NCBI GenBank assembly: GCA_964442435.1
Contig: CAYTZG010000018.1
Span: 1-35,276, forward strand
Direction: 5' to 3'
Source of the DNA: CAMXAS01 sp964442435
Lineage (GTDB): Bacteria; Bacteroidota; Bacteroidia; Bacteroidales; P3
Length of the DNA stretch: 35,276 nucleotides
Of the stretch, positions 1-6,701 are shown piece by piece; the first letter of the stretch is position 1, and each line of letters starts with the position of its first letter. A program made the position numbers and the translations under genes. Below the pieces are notes generated by a model. The model made no database searches. It was not told the DNA's origin and worked only from the letters and a program-made list of their open reading frames with translations.

Positions 1-1842
1 ATGGAAGAGAATATTGTATATAATGACGATAGTATCGTCAAGCTGAAATGGAACGAACACATCCGGTTGCGGCCGGGGATGTATATCGGCAAGTTGGGTG
101 ACGGCGCGTCGCAGGACGACGGCATATACGTACTCCTCAAGGAAGTCATCGACAACTCGATCGACGAATTCGTGATGGGCAACGGCAAGAGCATCGACAT
201 CAAGATAGAGGACGACCGCAGCGTGACCGTCCGCGACTACGGCCGCGGCATCCCGCTCGGCAAGGTGGTGGAATGCGTGTCGGAGATGAACACCGGCGCC
301 AAATACGACTCCAAGGTCTTTAAGAAATCGGTGGGCCTCAACGGGGTCGGCACCAAGGCCGTGAACGCGCTCTCCACGTCCTTCTGCGTGGAATCCATCC
401 GCGACGGCCAAAAGAAACGCGCCCGCTTCGCCTGCGGCGAGCTGGTGGAAGACTGCCCGCTCGAACCCACGAACGAACGCAACGGCACGTGCATCAGCTT
501 TACGCCCGACGACAGCCTGTTCGTCAACTACCGCTACCTGCCGGAGTACGTCGAAAAGATGCTGTGGAACTACGCCTACCTCAACCGCGGCCTGACCCTC
601 GTCTATAACAAGAACAAAATACAGTCGAACAACGGCTTGCAGGAACTCTTGGAAAACAACCTGGACGGCAACCCGCTCTATCCGGTTGTGTATATACAAG
701 ACGAGGACTTGGAATACGCGTTTACGCATATCGAAAACAAATACGGCGAGGAATACCATTCGTTCGTCAACGGCCAGCACACGACCCAAGGCGGCACGCA
801 TCAGGCGGCGTTCCGCGAAGCCTTCGTGCGCACGGTCAAGGAATTCTATAAGAAAGACTACGACCCCGCCGACGTGCGTACCTCGCTCGTGGCCGCCGTC
901 AGCATCAAGGTCATCGAACCCGTGTTTGAGTCGCAGACCAAGACCAAACTCGGCTCGCTCTACATGGAACCCAACGGCGAGACCATCCGCAACTACGTAA
1001 GCAACTCGCTCAAGAAAAACGTCGATAACTTCCTGCACATCCACCCCGAAGTGGCGGAGGCCCTGCAACGCAAAATCATCGAAGCCGAGAAGGAGCGCAA
1101 GAGCATGGCCGACCTCAAGAAGATAAGCCGTGAGAGCGCCAAGAAAGTGAGCCTGCACAACCGCAAGCTGCGCGACTGCCGCGTTCACTACAACACGAAC
1201 GATGAAAAGCGGTTGGAGACCACGATTTTCATTACCGAGGGCGACTCGGCCACGGGCTCCATCACCAAGTCGCGCGACGCCAACACCCAGGCCGTTTTCA
1301 GCCTGCGGGGCAAGCCGCTCAACAGCTACGGGCTGACGCAGAAAATCGTATATCAGAACGAGGAATTCAACCTGCTGCAAGCCGCGCTCAACATAGGCGA
1401 AGACTTGGACGGACTGCGCTACAACAACATTGTGGTGGCCACCGATGCCGATACCGACGGGATGCACATCCGCCTGCTATTGCTGACGTTTTTCCTGCAA
1501 TTCTTTCCCGACGTGGTGAAGAGCGGACACGTATATATCTTGCAGACGCCGCTGTTCCGCGTGCGCGACAAGCAGGAAACGCTATACTGTTACAGTGAGG
1601 AAGAACGGCTTGCGGCCATCGAACACTTGGGCGGGAAGCCGGAGATAACGCGATTCAAGGGGCTTGGCGAAATCTCGCCGAGCGAATTCAAGGCGTTCAT
1701 CGGCCCGCAGATGCGGCTCGACCCCGTTATCATGAAGAAAGACCAAAACCTGAAGGAAATCCTGTCGTTCTATATGGGCGGCAACACGCCCGACCGACAG
1801 GAGTTCATCTTGCAGAACCTTAGAACCTCTGTAGAAGAGTAG
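1..1842 (+). CDS. parE: DNA topoisomerase IV subunit B (ParE)
   Basis: ATPase subunit of the type IIA topoisomerase that decatenates replicated chromosomes; it works in the cytoplasm with ParC. The GHKL ATPase fold is visible: N-box EVIDNSIDEF at residues 48-57, GRGIPLG at 81-87, and the GLNGVGTKAVNALS ATP-lid region at 112-125. A GTQGGTH-like motif (TTQGGTH) follows in the transducer domain. The TOPRIM domain carries the catalytic Glu413 in FITEGDSATG and the metal-binding DADTD at 482-486, then the RFKGLGEIS motif near the C-terminus. The 613-aa length fits Bacteroidetes ParE and lacks the insert-bearing layout of long GyrB proteins. The N-terminal phrase EHIRLRPGMYIGKLGDG is ParE-like rather than GyrB-like. 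The ATG is the first base of the window, so nothing upstream can be read. A parC gene is not in view. It converges on glmS with 33 bp between the stop codons. GyrB is the alternative but is less likely. Confidence 0.93.
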   Translation: MEENIVYNDDSIVKLKWNEHIRLRPGMYIGKLGDGASQDDGIYVLLKEVIDNSIDEFVMGNGKSIDIKIEDDRSVTVRDYGRGIPLGKVVECVSEMNTGAKYDSKVFKKSVGLNGVGTKAVNALSTSFCVESIRDGQKKRARFACGELVEDCPLEPTNERNGTCISFTPDDSLFVNYRYLPEYVEKMLWNYAYLNRGLTLVYNKNKIQSNNGLQELLENNLDGNPLYPVVYIQDEDLEYAFTHIENKYGEEYHSFVNGQHTTQGGTHQAAFREAFVRTVKEFYKKDYDPADVRTSLVAAVSIKVIEPVFESQTKTKLGSLYMEPNGETIRNYVSNSLKKNVDNFLHIHPEVAEALQRKIIEAEKERKSMADLKKISRESAKKVSLHNRKLRDCRVHYNTNDEKRLETTIFITEGDSATGSITKSRDANTQAVFSLRGKPLNSYGLTQKIVYQNEEFNLLQAALNIGEDLDGLRYNNIVVATDADTDGMHIRLLLLTFFLQFFPDVVKSGHVYILQTPLFRVRDKQETLYCYSEEERLAAIEHLGGKPEITRFKGLGEISPSEFKAFIGPQMRLDPVIMKKDQNLKEILSFYMGGNTPDRQEFILQNLRTSVEE

Positions 1843-1863
1843 CCGCGCTCAGTCAACGCGGCT
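1841..1863. terminator. Candidate shared terminator hairpin between parE and glmS
   Basis: A perfect 7-bp inverted repeat (AGCCGCG, 9-nt loop, CGCGGCT) overlaps the last two bases of the parE stop codon and sits in the 33-bp gap between two convergent genes. Only a short T-run (CCTTTTA, 1872-1878) follows on the plus strand, and none on the minus strand. This makes it a plausible but not classical bidirectional terminator. The call rests on the symmetry and the convergent position. Confidence 0.45.
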
Positions 1864-1875
1864 CAAAGCAGCCTT

Positions 1876-3729
1876 TTACTCTACGGTAACCGACTTGGCC
1901 AAGTTTCGGGGCTGATCGACGTTGCAGCCACGCTGTACCGCGATATGGTACGCCAACAGCTGCAACGGCACGCAGGCCAGAATGGGCACGAGCATGGCTT
2001 CGGTGGGCGGAATCTCGATATAGAAATCCGACAGGGCCTTGACCGTGGTGTCGCCCTCCGTCACGATGGAGATAATGCGTCCCTTGCGGGCTTTCACCTC
2101 CTGGATATTGCTGACGATTTTATCGTAATTGCCCTGATTGGTGGCGATGACCACAATCGGCATCTCGTTATCGACGAGCGCGATGGGGCCGTGCTTCATT
2201 TCGGCGGCCGGATAGCCCTCGGCATGGATATAGGAAATTTCCTTGAGCTTCAACGCGCCCTCCAAGGCCAACGGATAGTTGTAGCCGCGTCCCAGATAGA
2301 GGAAGTTGCGCGAATAGGTGAAAATCTTGGAGAAATCGGCGATGCGTTCGTTCTGCAACAGCGTCTTCTCGATTTTGTCGGGCAACGTATAGAGTTCGTT
2401 GATGATGGCGCGGAAGCGCGAATCCGTGACCGTGCCTTTGGCCTTGGCCAGCGAGAGCGCGACGAGGACGAGCACGCACACCTGCGCCGTGAACGCCTTG
2501 GTGGAGGCCACGCCTATTTCGGGGCCCGCATGGATGTAGGTGCCGCTGTGCGTGGCACGCGGGATGGACGCGCCCACGACGTTGCAGATGCCATAGACAA
2601 ACGCGCCCTGGTCGCGCGCCAGATTGACGGCGGCCAACGTGTCGGCCGTCTCGCCGCTTTGCGAAATGGCGATGATGACATCATCCGGGTTGATAATCGG
2701 ATGACGGTAGCGGTATTCGGACGCGTATTCCACCTCTACGGGGATGCGCGCCAATTCTTCAATCAGGTATTTGCCCACCAAACCGGCGTGCCACGACGTG
2801 CCGCAGGCCGTGATGATGATGCGGCGCGCGTTGAGGAACTCCTTTTGATGGTCGATGATGCCCGAAAGCGCCACCGTGTTGCGTTCCACGTTGATGCGGC
2901 CGCGGAAGCTGTCGCGGATAACCCTGGGCTGCTCATAAATCTCCTTGAGCATGAAATGCGGATAGCCGCCCTTTTCCAGCACCTCTAAATTCGTTTCCAA
3001 CGTCTGCACGAGCGGCGTCTTGCGCACGTTCTTGAGGTTGGTGATGCGCAACTGGGGTTCGGCGTCGGGACGCACGGTCATAACCGCGATTTCCTCCTCT
3101 TCAAGATAGATGACCTTTTTGGTGTATTCGACGAGGGGCGTGGCGTCGGAAGCGAGGATGAACTCGTCGTCGCCCACGCCGATGACGAGCGGGCTACCCT
3201 TGCGCGCGCCGATAATCGTGTAGGGGTCTTGCTTGGACATGATGGCGATGGCGTAAGCCCCCACCACCTGACTCAAGGCCTGATGGACGGCCGCTTCCAG
3301 CGAAATGCCGTTATCCATGCGGATGAAGTCGATGAGCTGCACGAGCACTTCGGTATCGGTTTCGGACACGAAGCTGCGGCCGCGCTTGATCAACTCCGCC
3401 TTCAAGGTGGCGTAGTTCTCAATGATGCCGTTGTGAATCAACGCGATGTCGGCGAACTGCGAATAATGCGGGTGGGCGTTGATTTCGTTGGGCAGGCCGT
3501 GCGTGGCCCAGCGCGTGTGCGCGATGCCGATGTGGCCGCTCATATCCTTGCCTTCCACAAAGCGTTCCAAGTCGGCCACCTTGCCGAGCGTCTTGTAAAG
3601 ATGCAACGCGTCGTTGTTATAGACACATACCCCCGCACTGTCGTAGCCGCGGTATTCCAACCGATGCAAGCCTTTCATCAAAATCGGATAGGCATCCTGA
3701 CGACCAACGTATCCAACAATACCACACAT
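1876..3729 (-). CDS. glmS: Glutamine--fructose-6-phosphate aminotransferase (isomerizing)
   Basis: Cytoplasmic enzyme that makes glucosamine-6-phosphate from fructose-6-phosphate and glutamine, the first step toward UDP-GlcNAc for peptidoglycan and LPS. The N-terminal class II glutaminase domain begins MCGIVGYVG with Cys2 as the expected nucleophile, followed by HTRWATHG (71-78) and the HNG/IIENY segment near 100. Two SIS sugar-isomerase domains follow, marked by CGTSWHAG and ISQSGETADT in the first and LGRGYNYPLALEGALKLKE in the second. The C-terminus ends in the family signature DQPRNLAKSVTVE with the sugar-binding Lys at about 612. At 617 aa it is full length. It lies 13 bp downstream of the DUF4270 gene and is probably cotranscribed with it and the glgA-like gene. 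No glmS ribozyme-like leader is possible in that short gap. Confidence 0.97.
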   Translation of the reverse strand: MCGIVGYVGRQDAYPILMKGLHRLEYRGYDSAGVCVYNNDALHLYKTLGKVADLERFVEGKDMSGHIGIAHTRWATHGLPNEINAHPHYSQFADIALIHNGIIENYATLKAELIKRGRSFVSETDTEVLVQLIDFIRMDNGISLEAAVHQALSQVVGAYAIAIMSKQDPYTIIGARKGSPLVIGVGDDEFILASDATPLVEYTKKVIYLEEEEIAVMTVRPDAEPQLRITNLKNVRKTPLVQTLETNLEVLEKGGYPHFMLKEIYEQPRVIRDSFRGRINVERNTVALSGIIDHQKEFLNARRIIITACGTSWHAGLVGKYLIEELARIPVEVEYASEYRYRHPIINPDDVIIAISQSGETADTLAAVNLARDQGAFVYGICNVVGASIPRATHSGTYIHAGPEIGVASTKAFTAQVCVLVLVALSLAKAKGTVTDSRFRAIINELYTLPDKIEKTLLQNERIADFSKIFTYSRNFLYLGRGYNYPLALEGALKLKEISYIHAEGYPAAEMKHGPIALVDNEMPIVVIATNQGNYDKIVSNIQEVKARKGRIISIVTEGDTTVKALSDFYIEIPPTEAMLVPILACVPLQLLAYHIAVQRGCNVDQPRNLAKSVTVE

Positions 3730-3742
3730 AGCGCAAAATCTT

Positions 3743-5110
3743 TTATTCTTTTACTTCTGTATATATCATTTCCAATTTCACGGGCGAACCCGCGGCCTTA
3801 GGGCCGTTCAACTTGACGCAACAGGGCGTGCCGTAACGCTCCACCGTGCTCGGGTAGATGTAGAACGGCTCCGGCGTGGCCTGCTCGTAAAGCAAGCGTT
3901 GCAGGTAGCGCGTCAGCACGAGCCGGTAGGCCTTATCCTCACTGTCCCATTTACCGTCTTGGCTATAGGCGTCGTCGAGCGAACCCGGTATCTGCAACGT
4001 CTGCGGCAGTGTGATGCCCGACCCGTTGGATGCCGAGGCGGCGTTCAACACCAAATGCGCCCGGTTGACGATAATCTGCCGGCCGGCGAACACCTCGCGG
4101 ATATTGGGCAGCACACAGGCCATGTAGGCACCGCCCGAACAGGCGAGATAGACCGATTGGCCGCCCGCCGTGCTGTCGCCACCCATCTGCGCCTTGAAAT
4201 CCGCATCGGTGGACGTGCTGTAATCGTGATCCACCTTCGTGAAGCGAACACGCCCGAACGTAAACACGCTGTAACGCGCCGTATCGGGTGACAACAGACC
4301 GTGATAAACGATGATGCGCATGATATCGCCGGAAGCATCCAGATTGGTGCCGAACGCGAACGAAACGACCGAACTCGCTTCCTGCGCCGTAACCGGCACG
4401 CTGCGCAGACAGAGGCCGTGGAAAGACTGTTCGAACGCTTCCGACGACTCGTAAGCCGCGGACGGCAACGTCATGAGGCGTTCGCCCAACGAAGCGTCGA
4501 GCCGCACGCGCAGGGACGGCACAACGGACTGCTGGTTGAGCGAATCGTAGATGGTGTCGAACGGACGCGGCGAAAACGAAACGGCCGGCCCGAAAGCCGC
4601 CGTATAAGGGATATCCGAAGTAACCGAATAAAGGCTGTCAACACTGCCGCCGTCAACGATTTCCTCCGTCAGTTCGTGCACCGTAAGTTGGATGGGCCGG
4701 CCGTCGGCCGCGCCTTTTTTAGTGGGATAAAGCCCGCTGTACGGCAGGACGAGCACCACCGAGTCGATGGCATCCTCGCCCGGAATGAAGCCGTCGGTAG
4801 ACGCATTGGTGCCGGCGTAAACCAATTGGGCGTAGATGTGATAGTCGGCGCGGCCGAAGACGTCGTCCTGCATGGAGCCCAACAGCATACGCTCGGCGTT
4901 TTGGATGATGAGGCCGGTATCGGGCAGGCTGTAGACCATGATGTCGAAAGCCGTGTCTTGATAGCGTTCCGTAAGGAAATCCTTGTCGCCGCCCACCGTG
5001 CCGCCAAGGGCGGAATCGGGGTCCTTGTGACAGGCCGAAAGCCCGATGAGCAGGATGAAAAAGACCGACAGCCGCCCCAACCACCGGACGGCAGACTTTC
5101 TACTTTCCAT
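3743..5110 (-). CDS. DUF4270-family lipoprotein
   Basis: A 455-aa predicted lipoprotein of unknown function. Reading from the ATG at 5110, residues 11-26 form a hydrophobic signal segment ending in the lipobox LSAC, with Cys27 as the lipid-attachment site. This start overlaps the 3' end of the glgA-like gene by 11 bp; an upstream in-frame extension to 5152 would bury the signal peptide behind a charged leader and was not used. The mature part is a soluble, beta-rich-looking sequence with no enzyme motif that I can see. The assignment to the Bacteroidetes-specific DUF4270 family rests on recalled gene order (glycogen synthase-like gene, DUF4270 lipoprotein, glmS) and general sequence character, not on a profile search. 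It is probably anchored in the outer or inner membrane and faces the periplasm or the surface. Its neighbours suggest a link to cell-envelope or storage sugar metabolism, but that is inference. Confidence 0.8.
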   Translation of the reverse strand: MESRKSAVRWLGRLSVFFILLIGLSACHKDPDSALGGTVGGDKDFLTERYQDTAFDIMVYSLPDTGLIIQNAERMLLGSMQDDVFGRADYHIYAQLVYAGTNASTDGFIPGEDAIDSVVLVLPYSGLYPTKKGAADGRPIQLTVHELTEEIVDGGSVDSLYSVTSDIPYTAAFGPAVSFSPRPFDTIYDSLNQQSVVPSLRVRLDASLGERLMTLPSAAYESSEAFEQSFHGLCLRSVPVTAQEASSVVSFAFGTNLDASGDIMRIIVYHGLLSPDTARYSVFTFGRVRFTKVDHDYSTSTDADFKAQMGGDSTAGGQSVYLACSGGAYMACVLPNIREVFAGRQIIVNRAHLVLNAASASNGSGITLPQTLQIPGSLDDAYSQDGKWDSEDKAYRLVLTRYLQRLLYEQATPEPFYIYPSTVERYGTPCCVKLNGPKAAGSPVKLEMIYTEVKE

Positions 5111-5927
5111 GCGGCATGAACTTTTCATAGAATTTACCGCAGGCCGCCGCAAACGTGGTCTCGCCGGGATAAGTCAACGTGGGTTTCTTGGCCGCCGTAA
5201 CCGCCTTGGCCAAGGCCGGCGCGATATTGGCGCTCTTTTCGGTCATGACCACGCCGTCGGAATAATCGACGCCGAACTGGCAGAGTTTCTCGTAGGTGAA
5301 CGGCGCGTATTTTTCGGCCAACTCTTTGGAGGCCATCTTGTCCGACCGCAGCCGTTCCATCAGGTCGCCGCTCATGGGGCCTTCGTAGCCCTTGCCGGGG
5401 AACACCGAGCTGATGATTTTGACGTTGAGGAAGGACGGATGGTCGCGGTAGGCCTTGCGGATATAGTACGGCACCAAGGACGTGAACCAGCCGTTGCAAT
5501 GCACGATGTCGGGAATCCAACTCAGTTTCTTGATGGCCTCCAACACGCCGCGCGCGAAGAAAATCAGCTTTTCGTCGGTATCGGCATAGGGCGCGTTGTT
5601 TTTATCGACCAGCATATTTTTCTTATGGAAATACTCCTCGTTGTCGATGAAATAAATCTGCATCCGGGCGGCCTGAATGGAGGAAACCTTGATGATGAGC
5701 GGATGGTCGGCTTCGTTGATGACGATGTTCATGCCCGACAGCCGCAACACCTCGTGCAACTGGTTGCGACGTTCGTTGATGCAACCGAAGCGCGGCGTGA
5801 ACATACGGATTTCCGAGCCTGCCTCCTGGATGGCTTGCGGCAGGTAACGCCCTACCATGGCTTCCCGTGATTCCCGCACGTACGGGTAAACCTCTTGGTT
5901 GATGTAAAGGACTTTGGCGTTTTCCAT
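5100..5927 (-). CDS. GlgA-like glycogen/starch synthase, N-terminal domain only
   Basis: A 275-aa protein matching the short Bacteroidetes glycogen/starch synthase proteins that hold only the GT5 N-terminal Rossmann domain; full-length GlgA has about 480 aa and two domains. Visible family features are the start VLYINQEVYPY, the TPRFGCINERR segment, FIDNEEYF, and DIVHCNGWFTSLVPYY, which matches the conserved D-HxHDW-like region of GT5. The ADP-glucose-binding KTGGL motif expected after the first strand is replaced by RESREAMVG, and no C-terminal nucleotide-binding domain follows before the stop. Catalysis is therefore uncertain. The ATG at 5927 is preferred over an in-frame GTG at 5936, because it gives the family N-terminus and leaves a short leader after the predicted promoter. 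It overlaps the DUF4270 start by 11 bp and heads the operon that includes glmS. Confidence 0.82.
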   Translation of the reverse strand: MENAKVLYINQEVYPYVRESREAMVGRYLPQAIQEAGSEIRMFTPRFGCINERRNQLHEVLRLSGMNIVINEADHPLIIKVSSIQAARMQIYFIDNEEYFHKKNMLVDKNNAPYADTDEKLIFFARGVLEAIKKLSWIPDIVHCNGWFTSLVPYYIRKAYRDHPSFLNVKIISSVFPGKGYEGPMSGDLMERLRSDKMASKELAEKYAPFTYEKLCQFGVDYSDGVVMTEKSANIAPALAKAVTAAKKPTLTYPGETTFAAACGKFYEKFMPHGK

Positions 5928-5949
5928 AGTTGACACAATTCTGCGTTCT

Positions 5950-5968
5950 ACAAATTTACGAAATTTGT
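5950..5968. promoter_or_regulatory. Palindrome overlapping the -7 promoter element (possible operator)
   Basis: ACAAATTT-ACG-AAATTTGT is a perfect 8-bp inverted repeat with a 3-bp centre. It covers the whole -7 element of the predicted promoter, which is where a repressor dimer would block RNA polymerase. It is AT-rich, so chance symmetry is possible, and no regulator gene lies nearby. Confidence 0.35.
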
Positions 5969-5982
5969 GTTAAATCGCCAAA
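5951..5982 (-). promoter_or_regulatory. Bacteroidetes-type promoter for the glgA-like/DUF4270/glmS operon
   Basis: On the minus strand a -33 TTTG (plus positions 5979-5982) is followed, after exactly 20 bp, by TAAATTTG (5951-5958). This matches the TAnnTTTG -7 element and TTTG -33 element described for Bacteroides sigma-ABfr promoters. Transcription would begin about 5-8 bp further on, leaving a leader of only 15-20 nt before the ATG at 5927. Confidence 0.65.
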
Positions 5983-5993
5983 TTTGACGTTAT

Positions 5994-6102
5994 AAAACCT
6001 TTTCTTTTATCAAAAGAGCACAAAATTCGGGGATTGCATCCCCCGCCGCTTAGCGCGATGCTGCGCATCGCTACTCCGTTACCTTTTCTTGTTCCGCCAA
6101 GA
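5994..6102. repeat. 109-bp direct repeat, copy 1
   Basis: Aligns base for base with 6138-6246, with only two differences (in the TTTTAT-CAAAAG versus TTTTGT-CGAAAG segment near its left end). It contains two short hairpins with TGC loops at 6029-6043 and 6055-6071, and ends with half of the TTACCTTTTCTTG palindrome. The 144-bp period leaves a 35-bp spacer between copies that itself holds a decayed hairpin (6113-6129). Confidence 0.9.
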
Positions 6103-6137
6103 GACAGAAAGCGCGATGCTACGCACCGCGCGGACTT

Positions 6138-6246
6138 AAAACCTTTTCTTTTGTCGAAAGAGCACAAAATTCGGGGATTGCATCCCCCGCCGCTTAGCGC
6201 GATGCTGCGCATCGCTACTCCGTTACCTTTTCTTGTTCCGCCAAGA
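6138..6246. repeat. 109-bp direct repeat, copy 2
   Basis: Second copy of the 109-bp unit, differing from 5994-6102 at two positions. Unlike copy 1, it runs directly into the second arm of a 15-bp inverted repeat (6242-6256), so the palindrome is complete here and truncated in copy 1. This suggests that copy 2 is closer to an intact element. Confidence 0.9.
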
Positions 6247-6256
6247 AAAGGTAACG
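6221..6256. repeat. Perfect 15-bp inverted repeat (CCTTTTCTT-type palindrome)
   Basis: CGTTACCTTTTCTTG, loop TTCCGC, CAAGAAAAGGTAACG. The arms match perfectly with a 6-nt loop. No T-tract follows on either strand, so it is not a typical intrinsic terminator by itself. It shares the CCTTTTCTT/AAGAAAAGG core with the palindrome at 6558-6593, which points to a dispersed repeat family. Confidence 0.88.
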
Positions 6257-6312
6257 CCAAAAGAAGCTCCCGCTTACGGATTTAACCCTCAAGTCATTAC
6301 AAGTCCCTCGCT

Positions 6313-6357
6313 GAAAAATTTAAACTCGCAACTGCGTTGCTCAAACAAAAATTTTTC
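6313..6357. repeat. Nested inverted repeat with TGC-loop hairpin
   Basis: Outer arms GAAAAATTT (6313-6321) and AAATTTTTC (6349-6357) are perfect complements. Inside them sits a short hairpin GCAAC-TGC-GTTGC (6328-6340). It could act as a structured RNA element or a weak terminator for readthrough from folK, but no such role is shown. Confidence 0.55.
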
Positions 6358-6557
6358 TACGCTCGTTCTTGTATGCCTTTACGGGCTAAATCCTATTGCG
6401 GTTCTTTTGCTTACGCACGCGTAGTTTTCCGCCGCGTAAGCCTCGCGCGTTGGCTGGCCTCGTGGGCCGGCGTGCCGACGAGCTGCCTTTGGCGAGCGAG
6501 GAGTGCCTTAGCGCCGCGGGGCCGCTTAAAGCTCCACGCAGTGGCCGTTTCTTTGGG

Positions 6558-6593
6558 TATAACCTTTTCTTTGCGGTCAAAGAAAAGGTTATA
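6558..6593. repeat. Perfect 16-bp inverted repeat (CCTTTTCTT-type palindrome)
   Basis: TATAACCTTTTCTTTG, loop CGGT, CAAAGAAAAGGTTATA. This is a perfect 16-bp stem with a 4-nt loop. It is related to 6221-6256 by the shared core but has different flanks and loop, so it is a second family member rather than a copy made by the same duplication. It lies about 110 bp downstream of the folK stop and could help to end the long minus-strand transcript. Confidence 0.88.
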
Positions 6594-6598
6594 AATCC

Positions 6599-6619
6599 GT
6601 GCGATGCTGCGCATCGCAC
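6599..6619. repeat. 9-bp stem hairpin with TGC loop
   Basis: GTGCGATGC-TGC-GCATCGCAC is the longest perfect member of a set of short hairpins in this region. Others are 6029-6043 and 6173-6187 (GGGGAT stem), 6055-6071 and 6199-6215 (GCGATGC stem), 6328-6340 (GCAAC stem), 6534-6544 (CCAC stem, loop GCA) and 6659-6673 (CGGCAC stem, loop GCA). A decayed member at 6113-6129 has loop TAC and one stem mismatch. Confidence 0.8.
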
Positions 6620-6701
6620 TAAAACGAGGCGGCGTCTTGGGCACCGCGCTAACCAAGCCGGCACGCAGTGCCGCTAAGAACGGGGAAAAGGGGCGGAGCC
6701 C

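Larger units (their letters stand above)
5983..6701. other. Gene-free intergenic region made of repeats
   Basis: About 720 bp between the end of folK and the glgA promoter hold no credible gene. Both flanking genes are on the minus strand. The open frames here are short, lie in repeats on both strands, and encode low-complexity Arg/Lys/Ala/Ser-rich peptides. The region is a mosaic of 109-bp direct repeats, long inverted repeats and short hairpins, listed separately. The stretch 6380-6530 is GC-rich with no clear symmetric element that I could find. Confidence 0.8.

Noticed and set aside
5111..5152. Longer N-terminus for the DUF4270 lipoprotein
   Set aside because: It would place 14 extra residues before a well-formed lipoprotein signal peptide. 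The ATG at 5110 gives a normal-length one.
5994..6246. CRISPR-like array
   Set aside because: Only two copies, 109 bp each, with a 35-bp gap. Units are too long, no further spacers exist, and no cas gene is present.
5970..6677. Small open frames of 60-96 codons in the repeat region
   Set aside because: They run across direct repeats and palindromes on both strands, overlap one another and encode low-complexity basic peptides. Nothing supports translation.
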